The notes: generated by a model from the letters alone, not told the origin. 10,666 bases of DNA from Mycoplasmatota bacterium (GCA_022712785.1 JAFLJX010000267.1:1-10666); one strand, 5' to 3'. Counted from the first letter of the stretch, positions 1-6,832 are shown. A program made the numbers and translations.

Positions 1-2
1 AT

Positions 3-509
3 GAAACACTAGTTCCCTATGATATGATATCTGGTGTTTTGTCGTATGATAATAACAATATAATTGTTGAAAGAATTTGGTATAATGTAAATACTGGAAG
101 TAGTAATAAGGGGTATGAATTTGACAATTTTCAGTGTGAAGGAAGAAGTGGGACACTTTTTTGTAAAGAAGAAGAATTATTAAATACCGAAGAAATATTA
201 TCTGATCAAATTACTTTAGGTGAAGTAAAGAGTTTAATCTCTACTGTTGAAATTTATGATTTAATTGAAGAATTAAAAAGTTCTAATGACATATACTCAT
301 ATCAGAATGTGATCATAAGTTTTGAATTTAGGCAGTTTAGTAATGAAATAATTGAGTTAGGATTGATAGATTCTACCAGTTATGTATTATATTCAGATGA
401 TAATTATATATATGAAAACTTTCAATCGCTAAATGGGACAAAAATAGTAATCAGAGTTCATTTTATTACTAGTGATTCTGGACAAGCGTTTTATGTTTAT
501 TATGATTGA
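3..509 (+). CDS. Hypothetical protein, 5'-truncated by window edge
   Basis: The reading frame is open from the first complete codon at position 3 and stops at TGA (507-509). The first in-frame ATG is at 24, but no Shine-Dalgarno sequence precedes it and the codons upstream read as ordinary protein (ETLVPYD). The true start therefore probably lies outside the window and this is a C-terminal fragment of about 168 residues. The visible part is acidic, rich in Asn, Ile, Tyr, Ser and Glu, with two cysteines (in FQCEG and LFCKE) and no transmembrane segment. Alternating hydrophobic and polar residues near the C-terminus (KIVIRVHFIT, AFYVYYD) suggest beta structure, as in many secreted proteins or lipoproteins of low-GC bacteria. 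I do not recognise a family. It is the only plus-strand gene and converges on the cupin gene. Without its N-terminus I cannot tell whether it is exported. Confidence 0.7.
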   Translation, partial: ETLVPYDMISGVLSYDNNNIIVERIWYNVNTGSSNKGYEFDNFQCEGRSGTLFCKEEELLNTEEILSDQITLGEVKSLISTVEIYDLIEELKSSNDIYSYQNVIISFEFRQFSNEIIELGLIDSTSYVLYSDDNYIYENFQSLNGTKIVIRVHFITSDSGQAFYVYYD

Positions 510-677
510 CGAGTTAATTGTTTATGCATGTTTAATAATAGTTTTCGATATATCAATATTTTTTTACGACTTTATTTAACCATTTTCTTAAAAAAATGAT
601 AGTGTTTAATACATAAGTGAAGTATAGTATACACAAGTATAAAAAACCAGTAGTATATGTAGTTCCAATTAGAGTCC

Positions 678-708
678 AGAGAAAACAATGAACGTTGAGG
701 TTTTCTCT
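678..708. terminator. Inverted repeat between convergent genes, possible terminator
   Basis: Nine-base perfect arms (agagaaaac at 678-686, gttttctct at 700-708) enclose a 13-base loop that itself contains the palindrome aacgtt. It lies 32 bases beyond the stop of the minus-strand cupin gene and within the convergent gap 510-740. Neither strand shows a clean U-tract directly after the stem, so a role as an intrinsic terminator is only a guess from position. The rest of the 510-740 gap is AT-rich and shows no reading frame, RNA gene or clear promoter that I can support. Confidence 0.35.
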
Positions 709-740
709 TGATAAAGAAGAAAAGAAACTATAATTTGTCT

Positions 741-1289
741 TTAGCTTTTTTTAATTTCAAATTGATCTTTATATCCTTCTCGAATTACTTTGTGTTCTCC
801 ATTATCAGTATTTAATGAAAAAATATCAAAGTTATCTTTAACATTAAATCCATCTTCTCGATATGCAAAGTTAAGTGATGCACTACCTAGCTCTTTACTT
901 TCTACTCTATGAAAAACGTTTGGAGGCCAAATAAGCATGGCCGGAACCTTACAAACAAGTTCACCATTTTGATAAATCTCATCAGGAGTAACAATGAATT
1001 TTTCTATTTTGCCGTGTGCTTTATTATATAAATCTACATGTCTTTGTCCATATAAAACTACTAAATTATCTCCTTGATGAGGATGCATATACCAAGGTCT
1101 CTCTACGTTTCCAATTGCTCCTGGAGATACTGCAAAACTATCATGAATTACTCTATCTATTCCTGAGAACTTTCCCATAAATTCAACTGGGAAAATATCA
1201 AATCTTACACCTTTTGTTTCTCTAAATCTATTTAAATGTATTACTTTGAATAAACCATCAATTTCTTTTATAATACAATCCTTCTTCAT
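741..1289 (-). CDS. RmlC-like cupin domain protein, function unknown
   Basis: This 182-residue protein has the two halves of a cupin barrel. Motif 1 is around residues 67-81 (YMHPHQGDN ... YGQ), giving metal-ligand candidates H69 and H71, with D74 at the place usually held by Glu. Motif 2 is around 121-127 (WPPNVFH), giving the last ligand candidate H127 and an Asn (N124) where the consensus has Gly. The pattern recalls the dTDP-4-dehydrorhamnose 3,5-epimerase-like cupins, and such proteins are often labelled that way. I see no nucleotide-sugar genes nearby, and the family name alone does not give the reaction. The ATG at 1289 follows a Shine-Dalgarno sequence (AGGAAG) at normal spacing. There is no signal peptide, so it is cytoplasmic. 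It has its own promoter in the 64-base gap after the HD gene, and is probably monocistronic. Confidence 0.8.
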   Translation of the reverse strand: MKKDCIIKEIDGLFKVIHLNRFRETKGVRFDIFPVEFMGKFSGIDRVIHDSFAVSPGAIGNVERPWYMHPHQGDNLVVLYGQRHVDLYNKAHGKIEKFIVTPDEIYQNGELVCKVPAMLIWPPNVFHRVESKELGSASLNFAYREDGFNVKDNFDIFSLNTDNGEHKVIREGYKDQFEIKKS

Positions 1290-1312
1290 AACATCACTTC
1301 CTATCTATTTTA

Positions 1313-1341
1313 ATTTTACATTTTTACATTTAATTTTTCAA
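1313..1341 (-). promoter_or_regulatory. Sigma-A-type promoter for the cupin gene
   Basis: On the minus strand TTGAAA (1336-1341) is followed by exactly 17 bases and then TAAAAT (1313-1318). Each box matches the consensus at five of six positions. The box set lies 24 bases upstream of the cupin start, between it and the stop of the HD gene. The background is very AT-rich, so a -10-like hexamer alone would mean little, but the -35 match and exact spacing make this credible. Confidence 0.6.
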
Positions 1342-1353
1342 GAAAGATGAATT

Positions 1354-1959
1354 TTAACTTAAATCTTTACCTTCCCATTCCCTATAAAAACTATCTAAAT
1401 AACTTTTCATTAATTCAGTTCTTTTTATTGCAATTAATCGAGCATTTTCAGTATTCATTAATTCAGTTAATTTGAATAGTTTATCATAAAAATGATAAAC
1501 AGAATCAGAATCATCACTACTTCCAGGGTTATATATTAAACGATTATTATTACCTCCGTAAGCAAAAGTTCTAGCTATTCCGATTGCTCCAAGAGCATCT
1601 AATCTGTCAGCGTCTTGAACTATTTTACCTTCAATAGACACAGGTACATTCCCTTTTGAGTAGGATACGTTTTCGATTATATTTATAAGACTAGTAATAA
1701 ATGATTTTTTATAACCAAATAATTTAAGTTTTTCTAACAGTTCTTTCTTTGATAATTCTATATTCTCTGATACTTTCTTATCTATTAAATCATGAGTTAT
1801 ACAAGCGAGTTTTATTAACTCAATGTTTACATCCAAATCTATAGCAATCTGAACAGCATTATTCATAACTCTTAAACTATGAAAATAATCATGCCCTGTG
1901 GCTTCTAAACTTAAGATACTTTTAACATATTCTTTTACTCTATCTATTCTCGGATTCAT
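1354..1959 (-). CDS. HD-domain phosphohydrolase, YedJ-like
   Basis: The protein is 201 residues when started at the ATG at 1959. The open frame reaches back to an ATG at 1995, but that start has no ribosome binding site and may lie upstream of the transcription start. The 1959 ATG is preceded by AAGGGG at 8 bases. HD-superfamily landmarks are HDYFH (23-27, with H27 before SLR), the HD pair H56-D57 in ITHDLID, and QDADRLDALGAIGIAR (115-130), which supplies the last metal-binding Asp. The C-terminal half keeps features typical of the YedJ-like group (COG1418-type): AYGG, IYNPG, HFYDKL and a closing EWEG. These are soluble metal-dependent phosphohydrolases of uncertain, possibly nucleotide, substrate. 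It sits downstream of the phosphofructokinase terminator and has its own promoter, so it is probably a single-gene unit. Confidence 0.88.
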   Translation of the reverse strand: MNPRIDRVKEYVKSILSLEATGHDYFHSLRVMNNAVQIAIDLDVNIELIKLACITHDLIDKKVSENIELSKKELLEKLKLFGYKKSFITSLINIIENVSYSKGNVPVSIEGKIVQDADRLDALGAIGIARTFAYGGNNNRLIYNPGSSDDSDSVYHFYDKLFKLTELMNTENARLIAIKRTELMKSYLDSFYREWEGKDLS

Positions 1960-1967
1960 AAATATTT

Positions 1968-1973
1968 CCCCTT
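1968..1973 (-). promoter_or_regulatory. Ribosome binding site fixing the HD-protein start
   Basis: AAGGGG on the minus strand lies 8 bases upstream of the ATG at 1957-1959. The longer frame's ATG at 1995 has only AT-rich sequence upstream (aatttaaattataatt). This decides the shorter, 201-residue protein. Confidence 0.8.
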
Positions 1974-1996
1974 TAAAATCTAATAGTGTATACATA

Positions 1997-2025
1997 ATTA
2001 TAATTTAAATTCTAATCAATGTACA
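1997..2025 (-). promoter_or_regulatory. Promoter for the HD-protein gene
   Basis: A perfect TATAAT (1997-2002) lies 17 bases from TGTACA (2020-2025, four of six to the -35 consensus) on the minus strand. The predicted transcription start would be near 1990, leaving a leader of about 30 bases that includes the ribosome binding site at 1968-1973. The promoter begins only 5 bases past the U-tract of the preceding terminator. Confidence 0.55.
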
Positions 2026-2030
2026 TATTA

Positions 2031-2056
2031 AAAAAATAGACTGATTTCTCAGTCTA
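2031..2056 (-). terminator. Intrinsic terminator of the phosphofructokinase gene
   Basis: Read on the minus strand, an 8-bp perfect stem (TAGACTGA / TCAGTCTA, arms 2049-2056 and 2037-2044) is closed by a GAAA tetraloop (2045-2048). Six T residues (2031-2036) follow directly. It begins 5 bases after the TAA stop of the phosphofructokinase gene. The GNRA loop and contiguous U-tract make it a textbook rho-independent terminator. Confidence 0.92.
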
Positions 2057-2061
2057 TAAAT

Positions 2062-3288
2062 TTACTTTTGTTTCATTATACTAAACTGTTGAACTCCATC
2101 AACATAAGGAGGAGTATTTTCTCCTTGAATTAAAGGATTAACATAAGTAATAAATTCTTGTGTTATTCCGTTTCCTTCTTTGTTAATCATTTCAGGAGGT
2201 ATAACTCTTTCAAAGTTTGCAATTTCAGAAAGTGGATGTTTACCATATTCAATTTTATATGGGTTAGTACTAATTCTATTAATAGTTACCATTATATCAG
2301 TAACTCCCGCTATAGCGTATCTAACACCTTGTCTACCTACTTCAATTGCTTCATTAACATCTGTTAAGCTTTGAAGATGAGACGCAGATCTTTGAACAGT
2401 ACCAAGTTCGATAGATCTCGAAGTTATTCTCATTTCATTGTTTAAGATTTGAGATAATTTAGTACAAACACCACCAAGTTGGAAATGTCCGAATGCATCT
2501 TTTAATGCAGAAGTTGAACTTATAAACATTCCTTCTTCATTTTTTAATCCTTCAGATACAGCAATTAAACATTGCTGTTTTTCTCCATATACTCTTCTAA
2601 CATCTTTTTTGAATTGTTCGATTGAAAAAGGAACTTCTGGTAGATAGATTAAATCTGGACCAAACCCTTTAACTGTCGCTAAATGTGAAGCCGCAGTTAA
2701 CCATCCTGCGTGACGACCCATAATCTCAACGATAGTTACTTTCCCCTTAGGATAAGCTAACATATCACAACTGATTTCCATCATAGTGTTAGCTATATAT
2801 TTGGCTGCACTACCGTAACCTGGAGTATGATCTGTATAAGGTAAATCATTATCTATAGTTTTTGGAATACCTATAACCCTAACTTCATAATCTACATATT
2901 TCATATACTGAGATATCTTTAAACATGTATCCATAGAATCATTTCCACCGTTATAGAAGAAATACTTAATATTATACTTTTGGAACAAGAATAATAATCT
3001 TACATAATCAGTTTCGTCTTCCTTAAAGTTTGCTATTTTATATCTGACAGATCCAAATGCTGAACCTGGTGTATGTTTTAATAACTCAATATCTACTTCA
3101 TCTTGTTCACTAATAAAGAAAAAGTCTTCATTTAATGCCCCATTAATCCCATGTCTCATTACAATTACATCTTCAATTAAATCATTATTTTCTTTAGCTT
3201 CTTTGATAATTCCATATGCAGAAGCATTTATTACGCTTGTTGGTCCACCTGATTGTCCGTAAAGAAGGTTACCCTTTAGTTTTTTCAT
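2062..3288 (-). CDS. pfp: Pyrophosphate-dependent 6-phosphofructokinase
   Basis: This 408-residue cytoplasmic enzyme phosphorylates fructose 6-phosphate to the 1,6-bisphosphate, most likely using pyrophosphate rather than ATP. Family motifs appear in order: GQSGGPTSVINAS at 11-23 (phosphoryl-donor loop), YNGGNDSMDT at 112-121, PKTIDND at 142-148 (D146 as catalytic base), MGRHAGW at 190-196 and SEGL at 245-248. Two positions separate donor types in this family. ATP enzymes have Gly after the Asp of GGDGS, whereas here the loop reads GGNDS with Asp117. ATP enzymes have PGTIDND, whereas here Lys143 replaces that Gly. Both point to PPi. The length exceeds the roughly 320 residues of bacterial ATP-PFK and fits the longer PPi-type clade. 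AAGGAG lies 9 bases before the ATG. It is monocistronic, with a candidate promoter upstream and a strong terminator downstream. Confidence 0.95.
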   Translation of the reverse strand: MKKLKGNLLYGQSGGPTSVINASAYGIIKEAKENNDLIEDVIVMRHGINGALNEDFFFISEQDEVDIELLKHTPGSAFGSVRYKIANFKEDETDYVRLLFLFQKYNIKYFFYNGGNDSMDTCLKISQYMKYVDYEVRVIGIPKTIDNDLPYTDHTPGYGSAAKYIANTMMEISCDMLAYPKGKVTIVEIMGRHAGWLTAASHLATVKGFGPDLIYLPEVPFSIEQFKKDVRRVYGEKQQCLIAVSEGLKNEEGMFISSTSALKDAFGHFQLGGVCTKLSQILNNEMRITSRSIELGTVQRSASHLQSLTDVNEAIEVGRQGVRYAIAGVTDIMVTINRISTNPYKIEYGKHPLSEIANFERVIPPEMINKEGNGITQEFITYVNPLIQGENTPPYVDGVQQFSIMKQK

Positions 3289-3322
3289 TTAATTCATCTC
3301 CTTATATAATAATTCTATCCCT

Positions 3323-3351
3323 TTTATACTATCATAAAACTCAATAAACAA
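3323..3351 (-). promoter_or_regulatory. Candidate promoter for the phosphofructokinase gene
   Basis: TTGTTT (3346-3351), a 17-base spacer and TATAAA (3323-3328) lie on the minus strand between the upstream terminator and the gene start at 3288. The -35 box matches only three of six. In such AT-rich DNA other hexamers are possible (for example TATGAT close by), so the exact boxes are uncertain. A promoter must nevertheless lie in this 89-base stretch if the upstream terminator works. Confidence 0.4.
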
Positions 3352-3377
3352 AAAACTCTAACTTAAATTATTTAAAA

Positions 3378-3411
3378 ATAATAGGACTTCTATCAAAAGA
3401 AGTCCTATTAT
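3378..3411 (-). terminator. Intrinsic terminator of the protease/lipoprotein unit
   Basis: A 14-bp perfect stem (arms 3378-3391 and 3398-3411) with a 6-base loop starts 5 bases after the lipoprotein stop. On the minus strand a T-rich tract (ATTTTTAAA, 3370-3378) follows. It is the longest perfect stem in the window and separates this unit from the phosphofructokinase gene. Confidence 0.9.
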
Positions 3412-3416
3412 CAATT

Positions 3417-3932
3417 TTAATTAACTACATTAACTATTCTTATAATATCTGTAGAGTTTGACGAATCATCTGTAACTGTATAAGTTAGAATATATCTCCC
3501 CATAACACCAGTATCTACGCTACCACTTATCGCAACAGTTAACGAAGTATCATAATTATCACTATATGTAACACCTGCGTCAATAAACACTCCATTAATT
3601 TTAATAGTATCTATTCCAGGATTAAGAGTAACTTCTGGTCTTGTACTGTCAATCACCTTTACAAATCTAGTACAGTTATATGTTACTTCATCATCAAGGT
3701 ATGAGTATGTAATAACATATTCACCTATTATATTTTCATCAATATTATTACTGACAGAATCCATCAAAAATTCTTTTTTATCAATTGCGATTACACATCC
3801 AGTATCAATATGTAATTCACCTAATGAAATAATATCATTCTCATTGATTAATGAAGTACTAACATCTTTTTCTTCTGTTGTATTACATCCGCTTAGAAGC
3901 ACTATAACTAATAAAACAAATATTTTTTTCAT
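3417..3932 (-). CDS. Surface lipoprotein with two Ig-like (DUF5011-type) modules
   Basis: The 171-residue precursor starts with MKKIFVLLVIVLLSGC, a lipoprotein signal whose lipobox LLSG/C puts the lipidated cysteine at 16. The mature protein would sit on the outer face of the membrane. After a short linker come two beta-sandwich modules. Residues ~33-95 form a diverged one (GEYVITYSYLDD) with Cys46 and Cys87, which could form a disulfide. Residues 96-171 form a classic DUF5011-type repeat (RPEVTLNPG, then GRYILTYTVTD, then VNVVN). Its ATG overlaps the TGA of the M6 protease gene by four bases (ATGA), and the ribosome binding site AAGGGGG lies within the end of the protease gene, so the two are probably translationally coupled. 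There is no catalytic motif. It may anchor, tether or modulate the protease, but that is inference. Confidence 0.85.
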   Translation of the reverse strand: MKKIFVLLVIVLLSGCNTTEEKDVSTSLINENDIISLGELHIDTGCVIAIDKKEFLMDSVSNNIDENIIGEYVITYSYLDDEVTYNCTRFVKVIDSTRPEVTLNPGIDTIKINGVFIDAGVTYSDNYDTSLTVAISGSVDTGVMGRYILTYTVTDDSSNSTDIIRIVNVVN

Positions 3933-6826
3933 AGTGCATACCCCCTTTTATGGTCATAATAACTTACTAGTTTTTCTTCTTTATCATAAATAAATATATA
4001 ACTTATTTTTTCATAAACTATATTATCAATGGTTACAGTGTATGTAATTTCATGGGTACCCACAAAATAAACAGTTGTTCTCGCAGGTAATTGAATATCT
4101 GCTAAAATACCATCAACATAACATTTAGGCGGAATCAGTTCATCATGAACATTAAATGTTGATATTCCTGCTTCACAAACAAACTCTTTTAATACTTCTC
4201 TTGGAATAACATTTACATATCTTTTTATTGAAGACGTATTTCCTGATAAATCTGTTGCTGTATATTCAATTACATATTCACCTTCAGTGCTAGTATCAAC
4301 ATTACCGATTACTTCTACTGTTAACTCAGTAGTATAATTATCATTCGCAATAATTTCTGGGATAATATATTCATCTCCAATAAATATTGTATCTAAATAT
4401 GGTTGTAATTCTAGTACAGGACTCTCAATATCAGCAACATTTATAGTTCTAGTTACTTCATTACTAACATTCCCAGAAGAATCAGTTATTGTATATATAA
4501 GTATATATTCACCTATAAGATTTGTATTTACATTCCCAGTTACTGTGAAGACTAAATCTTCATCTAAATTATCAGTATAGTTTACACCTAACTCTGTGTA
4601 AATATCAGAGATATTAACATCAATTTCTTCATCTCCAACTATAGTAATGTATGGCGCAATTATATCTGTGATTAGAACTTCTCTAGTTATACTTTCAACT
4701 ATTTCATTATCTTGATTTAGTAAGTTATATGTAATTACTTGTAATCCAAGACTTAGTACATCAATAGTACCTTCAATAGATACAGAATATAACTCAAAGT
4801 CAACCCCAGTTATTAATGCTCCTTCTTCAACGTAAATAGAATCTGTATTAAGTTCAAGATAATCATCTCCATTTAAATGAATACCAATATCATTATTAGA
4901 AACCACATCAATTTTAATTCCAAAATAACCACTAACATAGTCATCAGAAACAAAATTTATTAAGATATTCCCATTCACTGCACTTATTTCTTCATTTCTC
5001 ATATCATTTCCAGTATATGAAACCGAATTTCCATTATCTATAATGTATACATAATCATAATCTTCTTCTAATTCAGAAGCATTATCAAAAGTCAGAATAT
5101 ATTCTAATGTTTCAATTTTAAAATCAAGATACCATGTGACATTATTAAGATCCTGATAAGGATTATGATTTGTTTCAATAGTTGAAACAAAATTAAATTC
5201 TTTACTCTTTGACCTTATAAATGTTTCACCATCATATACAGCAACTGTGACAATATTTTCTGATGCATCAAAAGAAATTAAACCACCCTCATATTGAGTA
5301 TCACTTGTTGTTGGAAAGCTTCCATCTAAAGTATAGTAAACTTCACCTTTTGTTGGTAAATTTTCAAATCCAACATTATACTCACACAACAAACTATCAA
5401 CCAGTAATAATGTAGTTCCCGTAGGTAAATCAACATCAATATCAAGTTTTATCTTTATAGGTAAATCAACATCAAAAGTAATATATGATTGATGTTGGAC
5501 AACATTACTTATAGTGATATCAATTAACTCCCCATTGCTATAAAACATAGGTATATCTGTACCCATTCCCATTTCATCAAACAAATTGTATTGGGATAAA
5601 GCCGCAGAACCTATAAGCCCATCTTCATCAATTAATTCGTCATCAAATTCAATAAATGTAATTGGGGGTTCAATATTCGCTATTCCAGGTCTAAACATAA
5701 ACACTTCGTCTATTCCTTGTCTTTGGTGATTGTAATACCCAGCAGCGTTTCCTCTATCGTAATAATCTAAATCAACTCGATAAACTAGTAATCCTGTATC
5801 ATCCAACATTGTTTCGTATAATCCTTCACTATCTCTGTATTCAAGATAAATAAATTCATTTGAATATCCTAAATCAATCTTATATAGATTATTTTCAGAT
5901 TCTTGTAAGGGTTCTAGAATATAAGACCCACTTTCAGTTATTTCAGTTACATTATCTATCCAATTTCCATATTGTTCTTTCATATATCCAAGCATATGAC
6001 TTGGAATATAGGTACTACCTCCCATTATTCCCCAATCTCCAACTGGATCAATATTCTGCGAGTGATAGTAATGATATAAATCAGGAGCACTGATTAAGTG
6101 AAATGTTTCGTGTGCTAATACCCCAACATCAACAGCCCTAAAATAACCTCTAGAATTTCCCATCAATTCGAAAGTATAATCATATGCGTTAACACCGTTT
6201 ATAACAGGAGCGTCTGTTCTATACGCTTCTATACTTGAAAGATAATAAGTATGTAATCCCCACATGTGTGCCCACATTAAACTATTCCATCCGTTATCTT
6301 CACCTGACACCATAAATGTAATACTATCAATATCTCCATCGTCATTGGTATCTAAATTTATTGAGGCATCAATTAAATTGTTTTCATCAATAAAATCTAT
6401 TGCTTCTTTTAATAGTCCATGTTCTCTTGTATCTCTATCATTTTCCGTATATCCATCTGGATTATCTATTTCATCATATGGTTCGTAATAACTTCTATCA
6501 TGAGAATCAACATAAAATAATATTTCAGAATTCTCATTCACAAGGTAAGAATCAATAGTTAACTTGTTATAAGACGCTTCTAAATAGTAATCTCTTAAAC
6601 TAACCATATCTTCTCCATTAAACATTTCTTCATAATGATCATAATCAAAAGGAGCATTATAATCAATTTCATCATTAAACTTAATAAAAATAACTATATT
6701 TGTAAAACTATCAACTTCATTTATATTTACAAATGAATCCTCAGTAAAAATTTCTGCATTAGATCCAGTTATTATTGTTGTACTACAAAATATAAAAAAC
6801 AATGCTACAAAAATAATTTTTTTCAT
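3929..6826 (-). CDS. Secreted M6-family (immune inhibitor A-like) metalloprotease with Ig, CUB-like and chitobiase-like modules
   Basis: This 965-residue precursor is a zinc endopeptidase of MEROPS family M6, released from or held at the cell surface. Residues 1-24 form a signal peptide (MKKIIFVALFF ... SNA/E). The catalytic domain spans about 40-452, with a DxNxDGxxD calcium-type loop at 159-167, zinc motif HETFH at 239-243, third-ligand candidate D249 in APDLY, and Met-turn GDWGIMGG with M268. The Gly expected between zinc ligands (HExxHxxG) is Ser246. Further modules follow: a chitobiase C-terminal-like sandwich (~463-548, YYTLDGSFPTTSDTQY), a CUB-like domain (~549-643, YDYVYIID and GYFGIKID), a degenerate Ig-like module (~644-722), two DUF5011-type repeats (~723-798 and 799-875) and a C-terminal module with Cys884 and Cys902. 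No LPXTG or C-terminal membrane anchor is present. The GTG nine bases upstream overlaps the ribosome binding site and is rejected as the start. The gene ends in TGA, overlapping the lipoprotein ATG. Confidence 0.92.
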   Translation of the reverse strand: MKKIIFVALFFIFCSTTIITGSNAEIFTEDSFVNINEVDSFTNIVIFIKFNDEIDYNAPFDYDHYEEMFNGEDMVSLRDYYLEASYNKLTIDSYLVNENSEILFYVDSHDRSYYEPYDEIDNPDGYTENDRDTREHGLLKEAIDFIDENNLIDASINLDTNDDGDIDSITFMVSGEDNGWNSLMWAHMWGLHTYYLSSIEAYRTDAPVINGVNAYDYTFELMGNSRGYFRAVDVGVLAHETFHLISAPDLYHYYHSQNIDPVGDWGIMGGSTYIPSHMLGYMKEQYGNWIDNVTEITESGSYILEPLQESENNLYKIDLGYSNEFIYLEYRDSEGLYETMLDDTGLLVYRVDLDYYDRGNAAGYYNHQRQGIDEVFMFRPGIANIEPPITFIEFDDELIDEDGLIGSAALSQYNLFDEMGMGTDIPMFYSNGELIDITISNVVQHQSYITFDVDLPIKIKLDIDVDLPTGTTLLLVDSLLCEYNVGFENLPTKGEVYYTLDGSFPTTSDTQYEGGLISFDASENIVTVAVYDGETFIRSKSKEFNFVSTIETNHNPYQDLNNVTWYLDFKIETLEYILTFDNASELEEDYDYVYIIDNGNSVSYTGNDMRNEEISAVNGNILINFVSDDYVSGYFGIKIDVVSNNDIGIHLNGDDYLELNTDSIYVEEGALITGVDFELYSVSIEGTIDVLSLGLQVITYNLLNQDNEIVESITREVLITDIIAPYITIVGDEEIDVNISDIYTELGVNYTDNLDEDLVFTVTGNVNTNLIGEYILIYTITDSSGNVSNEVTRTINVADIESPVLELQPYLDTIFIGDEYIIPEIIANDNYTTELTVEVIGNVDTSTEGEYVIEYTATDLSGNTSSIKRYVNVIPREVLKEFVCEAGISTFNVHDELIPPKCYVDGILADIQLPARTTVYFVGTHEITYTVTIDNIVYEKISYIFIYDKEEKLVSYYDHKRGYAL

Positions 6827-6832
6827 ATTGTT

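Noticed and set aside
540..600. Possible terminator for the plus-strand gene (gatatatc palindrome followed by a T-run near 560, and cattttct/aaaaaaatg pairing near 580-600)
   Set aside because: The stems are short, AT-only or mismatched, and are expected by chance in DNA this AT-rich.
2158..2374. Two short overlapping plus-strand reading frames of 64 and 69 codons
   Set aside because: They lie wholly inside the phosphofructokinase gene on the other strand, lack ribosome binding sites and show no protein-like features.
5860..6488. Plus-strand reading frames of 77 and 74 codons within the protease gene
   Set aside because: They are antisense shadows of the conserved M6 catalytic domain and have no start signals.
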